A stretch of DNA of 64,000 nt from Asterella californica (GCA_036924285.1 JAYKYS010000012.1:5146001-5210000); one strand, 5' to 3'. Shown: positions 1-12,170, numbered from the stretch's first letter. Numbers and translations: made by a program. Notes: a model not told the origin generated them from the letters alone.

Positions 1-468
1 GAACACTCAACTTATATTACTAGAACTTGGCCTTCTGATTGCGAACGTTACCTTCTGGGACTCAAGCCGTAGAAACTTGCCGGCTATAGGACTCGTTGAA
101 ACTAATCGTAGTTGGAGGACTGTCGTCAAGTCCGTTTCCGAAGAGTAATTATTGATTTGCTTCAGGCGGAAGACTCGAGATCCAGATAGCCTGTGAAGAT
201 TTACGGAGCCATCCGCATGATTCATTCATGAGTCTTTTCATTGCTGTACTGGATATTCAACGAACGACTGGTCACGAGATGAGGGTCGAGTTTCAAGTAC
301 TCTGGACGGATATACAGTAGTCCTTCCCATCAGCTTATTTACGTACGCTTTTCAACAACTCATGTCGACAACTCCTGATCAGTTTCTTTTGCTCTTGATA
401 CTATCCGCAAACTGAAGTATTGTTTCTCAGATTCAGCCAATTGTTGATGATGTTCCTCAAGTTAATAA
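1..468 (-). pseudogene. Remnant of a methylesterase-like alpha/beta hydrolase gene (exon 3 plus flanking intron)
   Basis: On the minus strand, about 190-52 aligns base by base with exon 3 of the intact paralog (7857-7723). It keeps the stretch encoding FGNGL, PPT and SFNESY, and a GT donor at 51-50. Upstream, 230-468 resembles the paralog's intron 2 (about 7900-8100). One base is missing near 72-74 relative to the paralog, so the frame is lost just before the conserved YGLSP-like segment. The following exon would lie left of the window. No convincing exon 1 or 2 is visible beyond the Copia element that interrupts this copy at 468/469. Family membership rests on comparison with the copies at 7.3-8.8 kb and 50.1-51.6 kb inside this window. 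Confidence 0.75.
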
Positions 469-742
469 TGTTAAAGATTTAGCAAACCATTCTTCACAGA
501 GAAAATCTCGGATCTAGAATAGAGTAATCACGAGTAGCGCACATGATATCTACCAAGTTAAGATCTCCAGGCACGCGCACGCAGGCTCGGCACATGGAGG
601 TCAGTCAGGACGCGCACTGGAGATCTGGATAAGGTGGCCCTTCATTTACACCTGAACGTAGTTCGACTATGTATTTAACCTCATCGTTCGATGAGCTTTG
701 TACTCTGATAAACATCCGATTCATGATCCAATATCTTGCACA
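469..742 (+). repeat. 5' LTR of the Copia element
   Basis: This 274-bp repeat is the same as 5049-5322 by eye, with TG..CA ends. It would carry the promoter; a TATA-like tatttaac lies near 671-679. The internal domain starts at 743 with the primer binding site. Confidence 0.96.
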
Positions 743-754
743 TGGTATCAGAGC
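743..754 (+). other. Primer binding site (initiator Met-tRNA type)
   Basis: TGGTATCAGAGC immediately follows the LTR's terminal CA. This is the usual plant Copia priming site, complementary to the 3' end of initiator methionine tRNA. It fixes the inner LTR boundary. Confidence 0.93.
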
Positions 755-916
755 GAGAGCGAAGTCAGAGACTGCAACAGTCTAGTGAGATAGCATTTCA
801 AGAGTCTGAAGAAGGGATTCCATCATCGCGAATCCAAACCTGTCACAGTAGCAGACAGTTCACAGCAGCTCCCGTATACAGAAGGCCCACTGTGAAAAGG
901 GCATACACGACACGAA

Positions 917-3900
917 ATGTCTGGCAGCGGATTCAGACTATCACCCCCCGTATTCACTGGTGATGGGTTTGGAATTTGGAAGAAGAAGTTGACCCTTATT
1001 TTCAAGGGAGAAGGTCTGTACGGCGTTACGTCCGGAATCGAGAAGAAACCAGATATCGCCAAATGCAGTCCTAAGGAGCTGGAAATCTGGCAGATCAAAG
1101 ATGACAAAGCTTCTTACATCATTGGCTTGAGCTTGAAGGAGGAGATCCTACTCGAGACAGATTGCTCATCTAGCTCTATCCTTTGGGATGGTCTGGTAGC
1201 GAGATACGAAAAGAAATCAGAGGTGGAGATTCTTCATCTTCATCATCAACTCGAAAAACTTAAGTTCTCTGACGGAGAAAATCTCAGAGAGCACATCCAG
1301 CGCATGAAGGACATCTACAACCAGCTTTCGGCTGCAGGAGATGTGTACAAAGTCAGCATTGAGCAGCAGAAACTGAAGCTATATCAGTCCTTGCCACCCA
1401 CATGGCACGCATTCAAAAGCACCCTCATGGCAACCAAGTCACTTACGTGGGAAGAGGTTGTCACCGCACTGCTCGAGGAACAAACCATGAGGATCGACTC
1501 AGGGATCGACCAGGAGGGGAACTTGGCACTATACTCAAGCTCTCACGACAGAAGGAAGAATGTCTCCGGTCCATCCAAAACCTTTCGAAGAAAAGGGCCT
1601 TGCCACTACTGCAAGACTGATGGTCATCACGAGTTTGAATGCCGGAGAAAGCTTGCTGACCTTGTCCTCGAGAAGGAAAAATGGAGTAGAGCCAACGTCA
1701 ACCTGGCCACCGACACAGCCGAAGCAGAACCAATGGAACACTCTGTTAAAGCCAAAATGTTCACGGTCCTAGAAATGACTACACAGGAGCAGATCAACAC
1801 GACCACACCAAGTTCTCATCAATGCCGTGAAGAAAACAGAAGAACAATCCTGGACTCGGGAGCCACCCAACACATGACGTTCCACGATGATTGGCTCAGT
1901 TCTTACAAATTGTGCCCAAATTCAAGATCAGTGCAGCTTGGGGATGACACCGAACAAGAGATTCTTGGCAGTGGCACAATTGAGATTTCAGTCGCAACTG
2001 GGAAGATGAGGAAACTCCACGATGTACTACATGTTCCACGGCTGAAAAAAGATCTCCTCTCAGTAGCACGTATCACCGACTTAGGAGCTACGGTGGAATT
2101 CAATTCCAAAGGATTCACCGTGAAAGAACAAGGAACTCACCGGATCCTCACTCGTGGGAGGAGGGAAGGACATCTCTACTTCCTTGATAGTACAGATGCT
2201 GCCGACAGTTCGTTCTTGACCACGACCGACGACAGCTCACTAGATAGGTGGCACAAACGCTTTGTTCATGTCAACTATGATACACTACGTGACATGTCTA
2301 AAAGGAAGATAGTTGCCGGTTTAGAAATAGAAAATAGCTGTACCACGAAGATCTGCGAAGCTTGCTTACTTGGAAAGCAGCACAGAAAACCTTTCACCGG
2401 CATCAGCACGAGAGCAAGAGAGATACTCGAACTCATTCACACCGACCTTTGCGGACCAATGCAAGTCCCGTCTATAGGCGGTTCAAGGTACTTCCTCATA
2501 TTCGTGGATGATTTCAGTCGGCGCACTGTTGTCTATTTTCTACATTCCAAGAGTGAAACGTTTGATTGCTTTAGGGACTTCAAATCCATGGCCGAAAAAC
2601 AAAGTGGAAAGCAGATCAAAAGACTTCGCTCAGACAACGGGGGAGAATACATCAGCAAGGCTTTCAACGAGTTTTGTCGACGTGAAGGAATAGAACGACA
2701 ATTCACATTGCCCTACAGCCCACAACAAAACGGTGTGTCCGAGAGGAAGAACAGGAGCATCATCAACGCCGCTAGGGTCATACTAGCACAAGCAGGACTG
2801 CCAAAGAGGTTCTGGGCAGAGGCAGTCGCAACCTCTGTGTACGTTCAAAACCGCACATCCACCACCGCTGTAGAGGGAATAACGCCTGAAGAGGTCTGGA
2901 CGGGACTACGGCTGAACGTGTCACACTTGAGAGCGTTTGGATGCACAACGTACACCCACATCCCTGCAGAAAAGGTCAAGAAACTTGACAACAGAAGTTT
3001 CAAGACCTTCTTCGTGGGCTATGCACTCGAGGCAAAGGGCTACAAGCTTTGGGACCCTACCACCAACAAATTCATACTCAGCAGGGATGTCACGTTCAAT
3101 GAGGCAGAATTTTACTCCACAATCGATGACAGTGAGTTTCTAACTCAAGCCTCTGACCAGAACCCGAGTTTTTATCCACTTGCCGATGATCTCTCACTAG
3201 AAGCAGGCACCACAGATGAAGAACCATCGGAGTCCACGATGGAAGGGCACAGATCAACTCATGAGGATAGCCTTCATCCTTCAGAGGATGGAAGTCACCC
3301 GTCTTCAACCATCGGCATCACACGGCAGATCATTGACACCACATGTCCCACTGTTTCAAACCGAAGAACTTTGCCTGCTCGAGTTCGGAAACCGAGCATG
3401 AAGATCCTGCAGAACGCTCAAATGAATCTCACCGGAACGATGGAAGAAGAGGAGGAAAGCATAATCGCCAACTTGAGCATCACCCCTGAGAACTACGATG
3501 AGGCCGTTAGCAGCACCGACGCTCATCATTGGGAGATGGCGATGCACGAAGAATACGATTCTCTGATAAAAAATCGCACCTGGAACTTGGTGCAACTCCC
3601 GACCGGAAGAAAAGTGGTGGGATGCCGCTGGACGTACAAGATCAAGTATGACGGGGAAGGAAAACTACAGAGGTACAAAGCACGCCTTGTAGCCAAGGGG
3701 TATTCACAAGTCCAGGGGCTGGACTACTTGGAGACCTTTTCACCAGTCGTCAAACTCACAAGCGTACGAGCCATTCTGACCTTAGCTGCTCATTATGATT
3801 GGGAACTTCATCACATGGATGTATGCACTGCTTTTCTGAACGGAGACTTGCAAGAAGAAGTGTACATGTCTCAACCAGAAGGATTTCAGCAAAGCAGAAA

Positions 3901-5041
3901 TCTGGTCTGCAGATTACGTAAGTCAATCTATGGCCTAAAGCAGGCATCGCGCGTTTGGTACAAGGAGATGGATGGCTTTCTGAGAGAAGAAGAATTCAAC
4001 CCACTTGGATCAGATGGCAATGTCTATTGTCGCAGAGTAGGCCAGGCAATCGTACTACTTGCGCTGTATGTTGATGATTTGATTATAGCTTCCTCATGTC
4101 TCAGTCATCTAGGAGCAGTGAAAGGCAGATTGGCAGCACGGTTTGAAATGAAGGACTGTGGAGAGCTTGCATTTTTTCTTGGTTGGCTCATCACGAGAAA
4201 CAGATCAAGCAAGAAACTCTACATCAGCCAAGGTGCCTACGTAAAACAGATCTTGCACAGATATGGATTGGAGAACTCCAACAGCGTTGCAACTCCCATG
4301 GAACCACGTACTCAGATTCACAGCTCCAACGATGATCATCCTGAAGAGACTCATGAGGATTTTCCCTTCAACAGTCTAATCGGTAGTCTCATGTACATCA
4401 TGATATGTTCTCGTCCCGACATTGCCTTTCCGGTCATTGGGTTAAGTCAATTTGTCTCAAAACCGAATGTCTCCCACTGGGCTCAGGCTAAACGCATCCT
4501 CCGATACCTGAAGGGCACTCACGATTTTGGAATACTCTACCACAGAAACACCGAAAGTCTAGATATGCAAGTATTCACGGATGCGGATTGGGCAGGCGAC
4601 GAGGAAACAAGACGATCCACCTCTGGTTTCTGTTTTTCCATCTGCGGGGGAGCCATAAGCTGGCTCAGTAAGAAACAAAAAGTTGTGGCGCTGTCTTCCA
4701 CTGAGGCGGAGTACATCGCAGCATCAACAGCAGCACGGGAGATAGTGTGGATTAGGAATTTACTCTCTGACGTCGGGGAGAACATGGACGGTCCAACTGT
4801 GCTGAAGTGCGACAACCAAAGCACAATATCCCTCTGTAAAAACCCAGTCTTACATTCTCGTAGCAAGCACATAGGGATCCAATATCATTTCGTTAGAGAT
4901 ATGTTTGAATCTGGTACGCTAACGCTAGAATATATCCCAAGCTTATCCATGGTAGCAGACACCTTTACGAAAGCTTTGTCTCGGGGGAGATTCCTCTCAT
5001 GTCGAACTCAGCTCGGTGTGACAAGTAGAAAATCGGTTTGA
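917..5041 (+). CDS. Copia gag-pol polyprotein (1374 aa, intact)
   Basis: A single ATG-initiated frame runs from 174 bp behind the LTR and ends with TGA just before the polypurine tract. Domains in order: gag; CCHC zinc knuckle (CHYCKTDGHHEFEC, about residue 228); aspartic protease (LDSGATQH, about 312); integrase HHCC region (about 444-490); integrase core with Asp in HTDLCGP (about 508), Asp in SDNGGEY (about 572) and Glu in GVSERKN (about 607); reverse transcriptase with YVDD (about 1051); RNase H with TDADWAG (about 1219), SSTEAEY (about 1260) and ADTFTKAL near the end. Integrase before RT is the Copia order. Length is normal for a full polyprotein and no stop or shift is present, so all enzymes could be active. 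It acts in cytoplasmic virus-like particles, and the integrase complex acts in the nucleus. Confidence 0.97.
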   Translation: MSGSGFRLSPPVFTGDGFGIWKKKLTLIFKGEGLYGVTSGIEKKPDIAKCSPKELEIWQIKDDKASYIIGLSLKEEILLETDCSSSSILWDGLVARYEKKSEVEILHLHHQLEKLKFSDGENLREHIQRMKDIYNQLSAAGDVYKVSIEQQKLKLYQSLPPTWHAFKSTLMATKSLTWEEVVTALLEEQTMRIDSGIDQEGNLALYSSSHDRRKNVSGPSKTFRRKGPCHYCKTDGHHEFECRRKLADLVLEKEKWSRANVNLATDTAEAEPMEHSVKAKMFTVLEMTTQEQINTTTPSSHQCREENRRTILDSGATQHMTFHDDWLSSYKLCPNSRSVQLGDDTEQEILGSGTIEISVATGKMRKLHDVLHVPRLKKDLLSVARITDLGATVEFNSKGFTVKEQGTHRILTRGRREGHLYFLDSTDAADSSFLTTTDDSSLDRWHKRFVHVNYDTLRDMSKRKIVAGLEIENSCTTKICEACLLGKQHRKPFTGISTRAREILELIHTDLCGPMQVPSIGGSRYFLIFVDDFSRRTVVYFLHSKSETFDCFRDFKSMAEKQSGKQIKRLRSDNGGEYISKAFNEFCRREGIERQFTLPYSPQQNGVSERKNRSIINAARVILAQAGLPKRFWAEAVATSVYVQNRTSTTAVEGITPEEVWTGLRLNVSHLRAFGCTTYTHIPAEKVKKLDNRSFKTFFVGYALEAKGYKLWDPTTNKFILSRDVTFNEAEFYSTIDDSEFLTQASDQNPSFYPLADDLSLEAGTTDEEPSESTMEGHRSTHEDSLHPSEDGSHPSSTIGITRQIIDTTCPTVSNRRTLPARVRKPSMKILQNAQMNLTGTMEEEEESIIANLSITPENYDEAVSSTDAHHWEMAMHEEYDSLIKNRTWNLVQLPTGRKVVGCRWTYKIKYDGEGKLQRYKARLVAKGYSQVQGLDYLETFSPVVKLTSVRAILTLAAHYDWELHHMDVCTAFLNGDLQEEVYMSQPEGFQQSRNLVCRLRKSIYGLKQASRVWYKEMDGFLREEEFNPLGSDGNVYCRRVGQAIVLLALYVDDLIIASSCLSHLGAVKGRLAARFEMKDCGELAFFLGWLITRNRSSKKLYISQGAYVKQILHRYGLENSNSVATPMEPRTQIHSSNDDHPEETHEDFPFNSLIGSLMYIMICSRPDIAFPVIGLSQFVSKPNVSHWAQAKRILRYLKGTHDFGILYHRNTESLDMQVFTDADWAGDEETRRSTSGFCFSICGGAISWLSKKQKVVALSSTEAEYIAASTAAREIVWIRNLLSDVGENMDGPTVLKCDNQSTISLCKNPVLHSRSKHIGIQYHFVRDMFESGTLTLEYIPSLSMVADTFTKALSRGRFLSCRTQLGVTSRKSV

Positions 5042-5048
5042 GGGGGAA
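5040..5048 (+). other. Polypurine tract of the Copia element
   Basis: The purine run (gagggggaa) directly precedes the TG of the 3' LTR and overlaps the final TGA of the polyprotein. It is where plus-strand DNA synthesis would be primed. Confidence 0.9.
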
Positions 5049-5322
5049 TGTTAAAGATTTAGCAAACCATTCTTCACAGAGAAAATCTCGGATCTAGAAT
5101 AGAGTAATCACGAGTAGCGCACATGATATCTACCAAGTTAAGATCTCCAGGCACGCGCACGCAGGCTCGGCACATGGAGGTCAGTCAGGACGCGCACTGG
5201 AGATCTGGATAAGGTGGCCCTTCATTTACACCTGAACGTAGTTCGACTATGTATTTAACCTCATCGTTCGATGAGCTTTGTACTCTGATAAACATCCGAT
5301 TCATGATCCAATATCTTGCACA
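5049..5322 (+). repeat. 3' LTR of the Copia element
   Basis: Same 274 bp as the 5' LTR by eye. The target duplication aataa follows at 5323-5327. Confidence 0.96.
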
Positions 5323-7250
5323 AATAACAGGTTTATCAAATATGATGCAGGAGAACTATCATAATTAAGAGTGTAGATTTCCCACCTGCTAATATAAAAT
5401 GAGTAGAGATCTATATATGCAAGTGCTACAAGAGTCCTAGCAAAGTTTGTGACTTTATACAATGATGCTTTGGTGTTGTTTCGCCATTATCTCTCCCTTT
5501 GATTCTTGACTCGTGTAATTCTCTTAAAGCTGCCGTAGATCACGTCACCAAAGTACCTATTCACTGGGTAGAAGAGGCAACAATTTTGCTATCTAGACTT
5601 GTTAATCGAAGAATTGACTTTTTCTTCTATTATTCCGAATATGATGTTTACCAACACTCTCATATAGTATGGTGTACAATTAAACGAACACTGAAATAAT
5701 TACATCAGGGATCCATATACACATCTAGATGCGATGTAAGTATATATGCACAAGGAGATATCAAGGTATTTGTACTGTGAATATGATTAACAACTAATTC
5801 TACCGACCGAGATGTACATATGTGTACGGTTAATTAACCCAACTTACAGTAGCGATGTGTGATATACATTTCCCCCTCCACCTGACTTTGTACAAGTGAG
5901 GTGCCTCAGTTGCTCCGTATGCTGGTAAGTAAGTCGGAACAACAAGTACATGACCACGGTTATATATTAGTTTCAGCCCTTGGACAGACTGATGATTAGG
6001 TCTGTAGTAACTTAATCGATGAAGCGAGCAGTCGGTCAAGTAGTTAATCACTGGTGAATCTGATTATCCTCTCATGATCATGATCACTTGGTAGACACAA
6101 AACCTGATCCGCACTGTACAAAGTGCCGACTAGTCACGTCCAATGATAGTATCAGTGGGTTTCATAGCCTCTCTGGACAGTTAGGCTGAAAAAAGGAAGG
6201 AATCCCATTCTTCCGTTCTTTCTTTGACTCCTTCTTCCCCTTGAAGGATGCAACGAAGCAAATTTGAAAAGCAGATGCATCCATATCCAAATACCCTTCA
6301 CAGAGTTCCCAGCTAGTAGCTTGGCTGCAGCAGCCTGACGTGTGTACATGTGAAGAGTATACGTAGGTAATTACAACAGTGTACGCTTTCTGTTTGAGGA
6401 TAAGCACTATTCGTAACAGTTTTAGTGCATTGCCAGGTGACAAGTTGAGAACTGAGAGAAACCAACACGATGATACCTTCAACGTTAACTTGTCATTATT
6501 TACAAAGAAGAGATAACAAATAATATATATTAATCTATAAACAAGTCAAGCAGGAGTACAGTACTCTGCAGGGAAGATTCTCTACCGAACTGGATGTTAA
6601 TCACACTGACTGTGCTCTATATCTCATGTTCCGAATCATGGATTCACAGTTCAGAGATGATGCTGACGTACTCTTTAGAGTCCAGTGCCGTAGCCTTCCG
6701 AACATAGACCGCGCGCCTCAAGCTGGCTGGACGGTGCTATAGCTAGAAACAAGGATGGGTTGAAAAGATGAGAACAAGCTCCCGACAGGCTGTTACCTGA
6801 TCATGAGGAAGGCGAGACTTACCAATTGGAGTATGACGACAAATTTACCATGGATGACGTTCCATCGATCCTGCTCACCTTCCAAGTTTCAGCCAGGAAG
6901 CCAAGCTTAGGATTCATATTCAAATACCTAGATCACTAACAGCCTTTAAGTCAGGCTGACCCAAAATTAAGAGAGTTTAACAACGTCAGCAGGAAATATC
7001 AACAATGAACTCGACGATTTCCTTTGTTATATTACGTGCCGAACGTTCACGAAGGCGGCCACAATGCACTATGTCAAGTGCGCATTTAACAAGCGTGGAA
7101 GCTGCTTTGCGTTTCGACTCTTGCTGTGAACAAGTCTGATGGTATCAGCTTTCTGATGTAACTACTAAATCCTGTGAACAAGTCCGATGGTAGTATTAGC
7201 TAGATTTGTCCTGAGGGGTACTACATTTTACATAGTCTACCAGATACAGT
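5323..7250. other. Intergenic, no supported gene
   Basis: Mixed-composition DNA with only short unrelated open frames. I saw no convincing continuation of the methylesterase remnant here, so exons 1 and 2 of that copy may have been lost before or at the insertion. Confidence 0.55.
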
Positions 7251-8803
7251 TCAGAGAGAATCGATGACTTCAATGAGCTTCGTTAGCACTAAAGGTTGGG
7301 TAAAAAATGCAGCGTGGTCAGTATTTTTAATTCGGAAAACTCGTTCAGGCGGGTTATGAGAAATTATCAACTCCTGGACAGTGGCGTTGATAGCCGTATC
7401 GTTCTGCGTGATGATGTAGTAACGTGGAACCTCTCCATATTTCTCGGGTGTCAAATGTTGCCTCTCGATAAACACAGCGAAAGGCGTAGGAACGAGTATT
7501 GTGTTGGCTAGAACGACGTCCTGCGCAACAAGAAATTCAACTTACGAGCTTGAGAGTATGTCCATGTATGTAAGGATCGGCAAATCGGTAGAGAAAGCAT
7601 TATCTAATTTTGAAATACTTGAAGACTTATGCACATGCATTTCAATCTATCAATACAAAAGTCGAATCGTAAAGCGAGAACACTCCAGAGGTTGGCCTCA
7701 TCATCATGTGATTACGACGTACCTTCTGGGGACTCAAGCCGTAGAGAACTTGCCGGCCATAGGACTCGTTGAAACTAGTAGAAGTTGGAGGATTGTCAAG
7801 TCCGTTCCCGAAGTGAAATAGTTGTGCGTTGGGCGGAAGACTCGAGGGACCCTGCAGCTGAAGATTTACGGAGAACTCCGCATCAGAGTTGCTTCATGTA
7901 AGTTTGGTGTACTATACGTATACAAAGACTGGTCAAGATATGAGTTCGAGTTTCCTTCTGGACGTACGAATGTAATCAGCTGATTTGCGCTTTCCGACAA
8001 CCAAGTATTAGAATTTTTGCTCCTGATCCTATCTCTGCCTAGTCTATCCGCAAAGTAGTCTTTCCCCGCTTCACAGATACATTCGTTTGGTGTTAATTTC
8101 TCTCCAAAGAGTGGGCAGTTCTCTCTTGTTGTCGCATATATAAGCCGAATTGTCGTAATCGAAGCTTGACTCACCAAAAGGATCGGCCGTTAATTCCTCT
8201 CTAAGAGAGGGAAGTTTACTTTCAAGGTCCCATATTAAACCAAATTTGTCGTGATCAAATAAAGCTGGACTCACCGCAGTAAGGACTTCGATGAAACTTT
8301 CGTTGTTCTTGGGCATTACGGAGGCGAGGAAGACGGCCTTGGCTATCTTTGTGGGTCCATACCTCTCCATCAAATAAGAAAGCGGCGTCCCTCCCAGACT
8401 GTGTCCGACCACAACGACCTACGGACAGTACACATGGAACAAGATCTTCATCAGGCATGGGCGAATATTTCCAAGCTCGAAACGACAGGAATATTAAATG
8501 CATAGTTTAATTATCCCGTAATCTTCTGTACATGTATATACCAGAAAACCAGATGAGAAAAGAATGGAGTTATACTTTTCCGGTTACGTTGTCGAGGTAA
8601 TCGACCGCTGGTTGTACGTACTGGGCAATCGAGGTGACATTATCAGCTATGGCTTTGTCGATTCCTTGCGAAGTCATGTCGAGTGCAGCTACCGTGTAAC
8701 CTTTCTCCTGAAGCAAGGTGCTGACCTTGTACCAGCACCATGCTCCATGAAAGGCGCCATGTATAAGCAGCACATGTTTGGTCTCTGTCTCGGTGCTCTG
8801 CAT
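7251..8803 (-). CDS. Methylesterase/hydroxynitrile-lyase-like alpha/beta hydrolase, four exons
   Basis: The deduced exons on the minus strand are 8803-8576, 8418-8275, 7857-7723 and 7520-7251. All junctions are phase 0 and the total is 258 codons, the usual size for plant MES/HNL proteins. Donors are GTATAA, GTGAGT and GTACGT; acceptors are GTAG, TCAG and GCAG. Exon 1 begins MQSTETETKHVLL and carries the oxyanion-hole motif HGAFHGAWCW. Exon 2 has the nucleophile elbow GHSLGG (Ser). Exon 4 has the acid Asp in YIITQND and the catalytic His in NTDHAAFF, so the Ser-Asp-His triad is complete. Family members hydrolyse methyl esters of small acids such as salicylate, jasmonate or indole-acetate; the substrate cannot be assigned from sequence. 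The exon 3 acceptor could be 6 bp further in (start 7851) without changing frame. A related, damaged copy lies at 50.1 kb. Confidence 0.9.
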
Positions 8804-11800
8804 GCATCATCAACACCAACAGATATTAAAACAGATCTAGGAAAGATTCAAGCCTTTTCAGCGGATTATTCAAATCGACGGCTACGGTCGACCAGTCTTC
8901 GAAATCTCCATAACTTATAAATTAGATTCATCAGCGAGAACTTAAATTTGTTTGAATGAAGAATTCGAAGCAGTAGCGGGCTTTTACATGAGCGAGATGT
9001 ATCCTGCAGTCAGGCAGATACAGAATTTTGATCTATGGCATAAGTAGATTCTAATATGCATACGAGCTAAATCTGACTAGTAGTAGAACAGGGAACAGAT
9101 CTCAGGGAGTCAAAGCGCAGCTTCATGCAGTCATGAATTAATATTGATACTAATTCCACGGACGAAATGAGCTCGTTAAGAAGCTCACCTGTGAGCCAGA
9201 ACAGGAAGCCAGTAGTATGCCAATTAGGACCATCATCACAGAAATTCGCAATCCGCGCTTGATCTCCATTTCTTTGGGCTAATGAGACTAGATGCAACCT
9301 GACGGGGCTCAGATGTTTCAAATTCGAAGTGTCTCTTTTCCAGCGAAACTTTTCTACTGGACAGCGCAAAGAAATTTATATCAGTACTAAAGCATTACAA
9401 TTCACTTGCCACGCTCTCCACGATCTCAAGCGGTAACTGAATAGCCACTAAGAGCTCAAAAGTTCTGGAAGACTGATTCGAATCTCTTATTAGTCAGAAT
9501 AACAACGGAAGAAGTCTTTGGATGCCATTCCAGGTGATTAGGAACCTATAGCTAACTTAAGCTTATGCATCTATATATGCCCAAGAAGTACAGTGTTACT
9601 TATACGAATAGAATTCGAGAGAAGGAGGTTCGGAGAAGGTGACGATCGTGGGTGGAGTTTAGGTGGACTAGGGACAAGCAAATAACCCCCACCGGCCAAC
9701 TCCTGTTGGAACTTCTAGCTTCTAGCGAATCCAGTTAATTCCTCACAAATCCAGCACGATTTCACTCCGGGGACTGTACTCCGAGGTCCCCTTAGGTGTA
9801 AACGTGCTACAGTGAAGAGCTCGAGTTGGGTGTGAAAATCCAAGATGGACTTCTTGCCTTGACTGGGATCACTCTCCTAGTAAATGGTCCTTTGGACGTT
9901 CTAATGTTGTGCACTTCCCCGTCTGACCTCCTGCAGCTTACGGACCAAACTCAACCAGAAAACGAACTTTCTCTTATGTGAACAGAATTGAGTCCCCGAT
10001 TCAGTTCTCCTTCTCCTGTGCACACCCACTCACTTAACTCTAACAGAATTAACTGTCATGCTTCCTGGAAAGCGCAGTTTATCATTCGAGCATAATGAGA
10101 ATACAACCTCTCATCACTCATCGTGTAAAGAAAGAGAACTTCGTCAGAGCATGATACACAGAAAGCGTTGCTGAGAACGTGTTTCTTCATAGTCATACTA
10201 AGACTTTATACACTAATAAGACTCCGAGTTACGTTTATCGAGAATCCAGAATCTTCTGATCCTACGCTGAACCTATCTACATTGCACATGCCCAGTGCCA
10301 CAAATTACTCACCTAACATATGCCGGAGCGATGTGCTCTATTTACAGGAGGTCAGGCTTAGCATCGTCTATTTTCAAAGTTGGTGTGAGACGCAAATGTT
10401 AAATAATCATAGACTTTAATTTCCCCCTGAAGAAGATGAATATTGAGGAATGGTCCGCATAGTCGAGTGGCATGTATGACATCTTCAATTGCAAGCTACA
10501 GCACAGGATCAAAACTCTCTCACTAAACGTTAACTGTTTGTTACTGAGAAGTTTCGTCCAGGCCGAAGCTTCTCACTGAATGAATTTCTGGTAGCATCAT
10601 GGACCAAATTATGTCTGCGGTTTCTTGGAGTTGTCGTTGGACAATTCACAGAGCGATAAAGAGCAAAGTCCTCTCCTTGAACCTTCAGCCTCGATCGATC
10701 TCAAAAGGACAATCTCTTGGCAACGAAAATCGAGCTCCATGTTTCTTGTAGAGTACTAGTCCATGCCAATCAATCCCCACTTAATCCGTGTCAGATGCAA
10801 AGCGTACTCTTTACAGCACTGCTTTCCTTGATGTAGCAGTTTCCGTTAATCAAACGTTCAGACACTTACAACTGAGGAACGAGGACTCTTAAATCGTTGG
10901 ATGTTCAACGAGGAAATTATGTTTTCAAGGTGGCTGGACCTAAGAAAAGTGCGCATGTAACTGTGAAACGTCGGCCTCACGGAGCGTCTAGATCTTACGC
11001 CTTACGTACGGACCTAACGTCCTAACTGTTGACATGTACGCTGCATTCTGTATGAATAAGTTAGACGTTACGTTCCAAAGTCAGGGTAGAAGTTCCATCA
11101 CATTAAATGAAGGACCTGGTTGGAGCGATGTGGGGGACAGGTAATGCTCCTATCTGCTAGTGGCAACTATGTGAGCGTAGGATTAGGCTCATGACATTGT
11201 GCTTGTGTCAGTTCAGACTCAATCTGAATTTGGTTGCAACGATATGTTTTCTATTCTCTTTTAGAGTACCATACATATACCTGCTTTTGATCTCAGAAAG
11301 ATAATAGGTCTATCCAGATCCACCTTTCGATATGAGGATCACGTTCCTGATAGTAAGTATGTACACCATTTAGTATTTTATGATAAACCGGGTCACTGCT
11401 TAGTTTTGGGAACCTTATCCTCTGATATAAGATCTAGAGGTCGAGATTAATTGGGAAACGACAACTGGTTACCGCTGCTCAAGAGTGAAGTTCGGAAACA
11501 TCTAAGCAGTCATTGGTCAATAAAGTTTTATCTCGACGTGAGGCCATAGAGCTTACACTGAACGCGTCTAATTCGCGGGTTGAAATATGTCTGCCAACAA
11601 GCGATCCAAGGTCTACCACGTACGCAAAAGCATGAAAAAGAAACATCGAGGACGAGAGATGCTTGAGCTCACTTACCAGCAACACCTTTCAAGCTCTCTG
11701 AAGATCCAACACACCCTATTCTTAGCCTCAGATTCCACTTCGGCTCTCTCACATCGCTATTCTAAGCACTAACATCTCCACTAACGTCGGAGACCACGGA

Positions 11801-11933
11801 ACACGTCTCTGACATGTCTTGATCTCAACACACCCGATTTCTCGACACTCTCTATGTGAATTGGCCTCCTCTCTTTCTCTGTTTCTGTCTGTCCCTCTCT
11901 GTTTCAAGCAACAAGAACTAAAATCTCTATTCC
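8804..11933. other. Intergenic, upstream of the methylesterase-like gene
   Basis: The first few hundred bases should hold this gene's promoter, but no TATA box is obvious to me. The rest has only short open frames of no recognisable family. A basic 61-codon frame at 11587-11772 has nothing to support it. Confidence 0.5.
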
Positions 11934-12101
11934 AAACCCTACACGTGATTCGACAGTGATAACATTCACATACACAATGAAGTAAAAAAACCCTAAACGT
12001 GATTCAATATCCGCGTACACAATGTGAATGCAATCCCAATTCCTGAAGTAATGAAACCCTAAACGTGAATACGGAATGAAGTAAAGAAACCCTAAACTGA
12101 T
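11934..12101 (+). promoter_or_regulatory. Cluster of four telo-box-like motifs in short repeats
   Basis: AAACCCTA-type motifs start at 11934, 11988, 12054 and 12087. The first three continue as (a)acgtga, and neighbouring copies share aatgaagtaaa and tacacaatg. The cluster is therefore an imperfect tandem repeat of about 35-65 bp. AAACCCTAA is the plant telo-box known from promoters and as interstitial telomere-like sequence. It lies 70-240 bp upstream of a TATA box and a tRNA-like repeat head. Confidence 0.6.
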
Positions 12102-12170
12102 ACAATATTATGATACTTCTGCTTACACAGTGAAAATCCCTATCCCTGAATGTTAAACCACATGTTGGGG

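Larger units (their letters stand above)
469..5322 (+). mobile_element. Complete Ty1/Copia LTR retrotransposon
   Basis: The element has two 274-bp LTRs (469-742 and 5049-5322), each starting TG and ending CA. I could find no difference between them by eye. It is flanked by a perfect 5-bp target duplication, aataa, at 464-468 and 5323-5327. A primer binding site directly follows the 5' LTR, a polypurine tract directly precedes the 3' LTR, and one uninterrupted gag-pol frame lies between. Identical LTRs plus an intact frame indicate a recent insertion that may still be mobile. It landed in the remnant of a methylesterase-like gene. The lineage within Copia was not determined. Confidence 0.97.

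Noticed and set aside
7..225. A 72-residue minus-strand protein
   Set aside because: It is in the wrong frame relative to the methylesterase exon that this DNA derives from.
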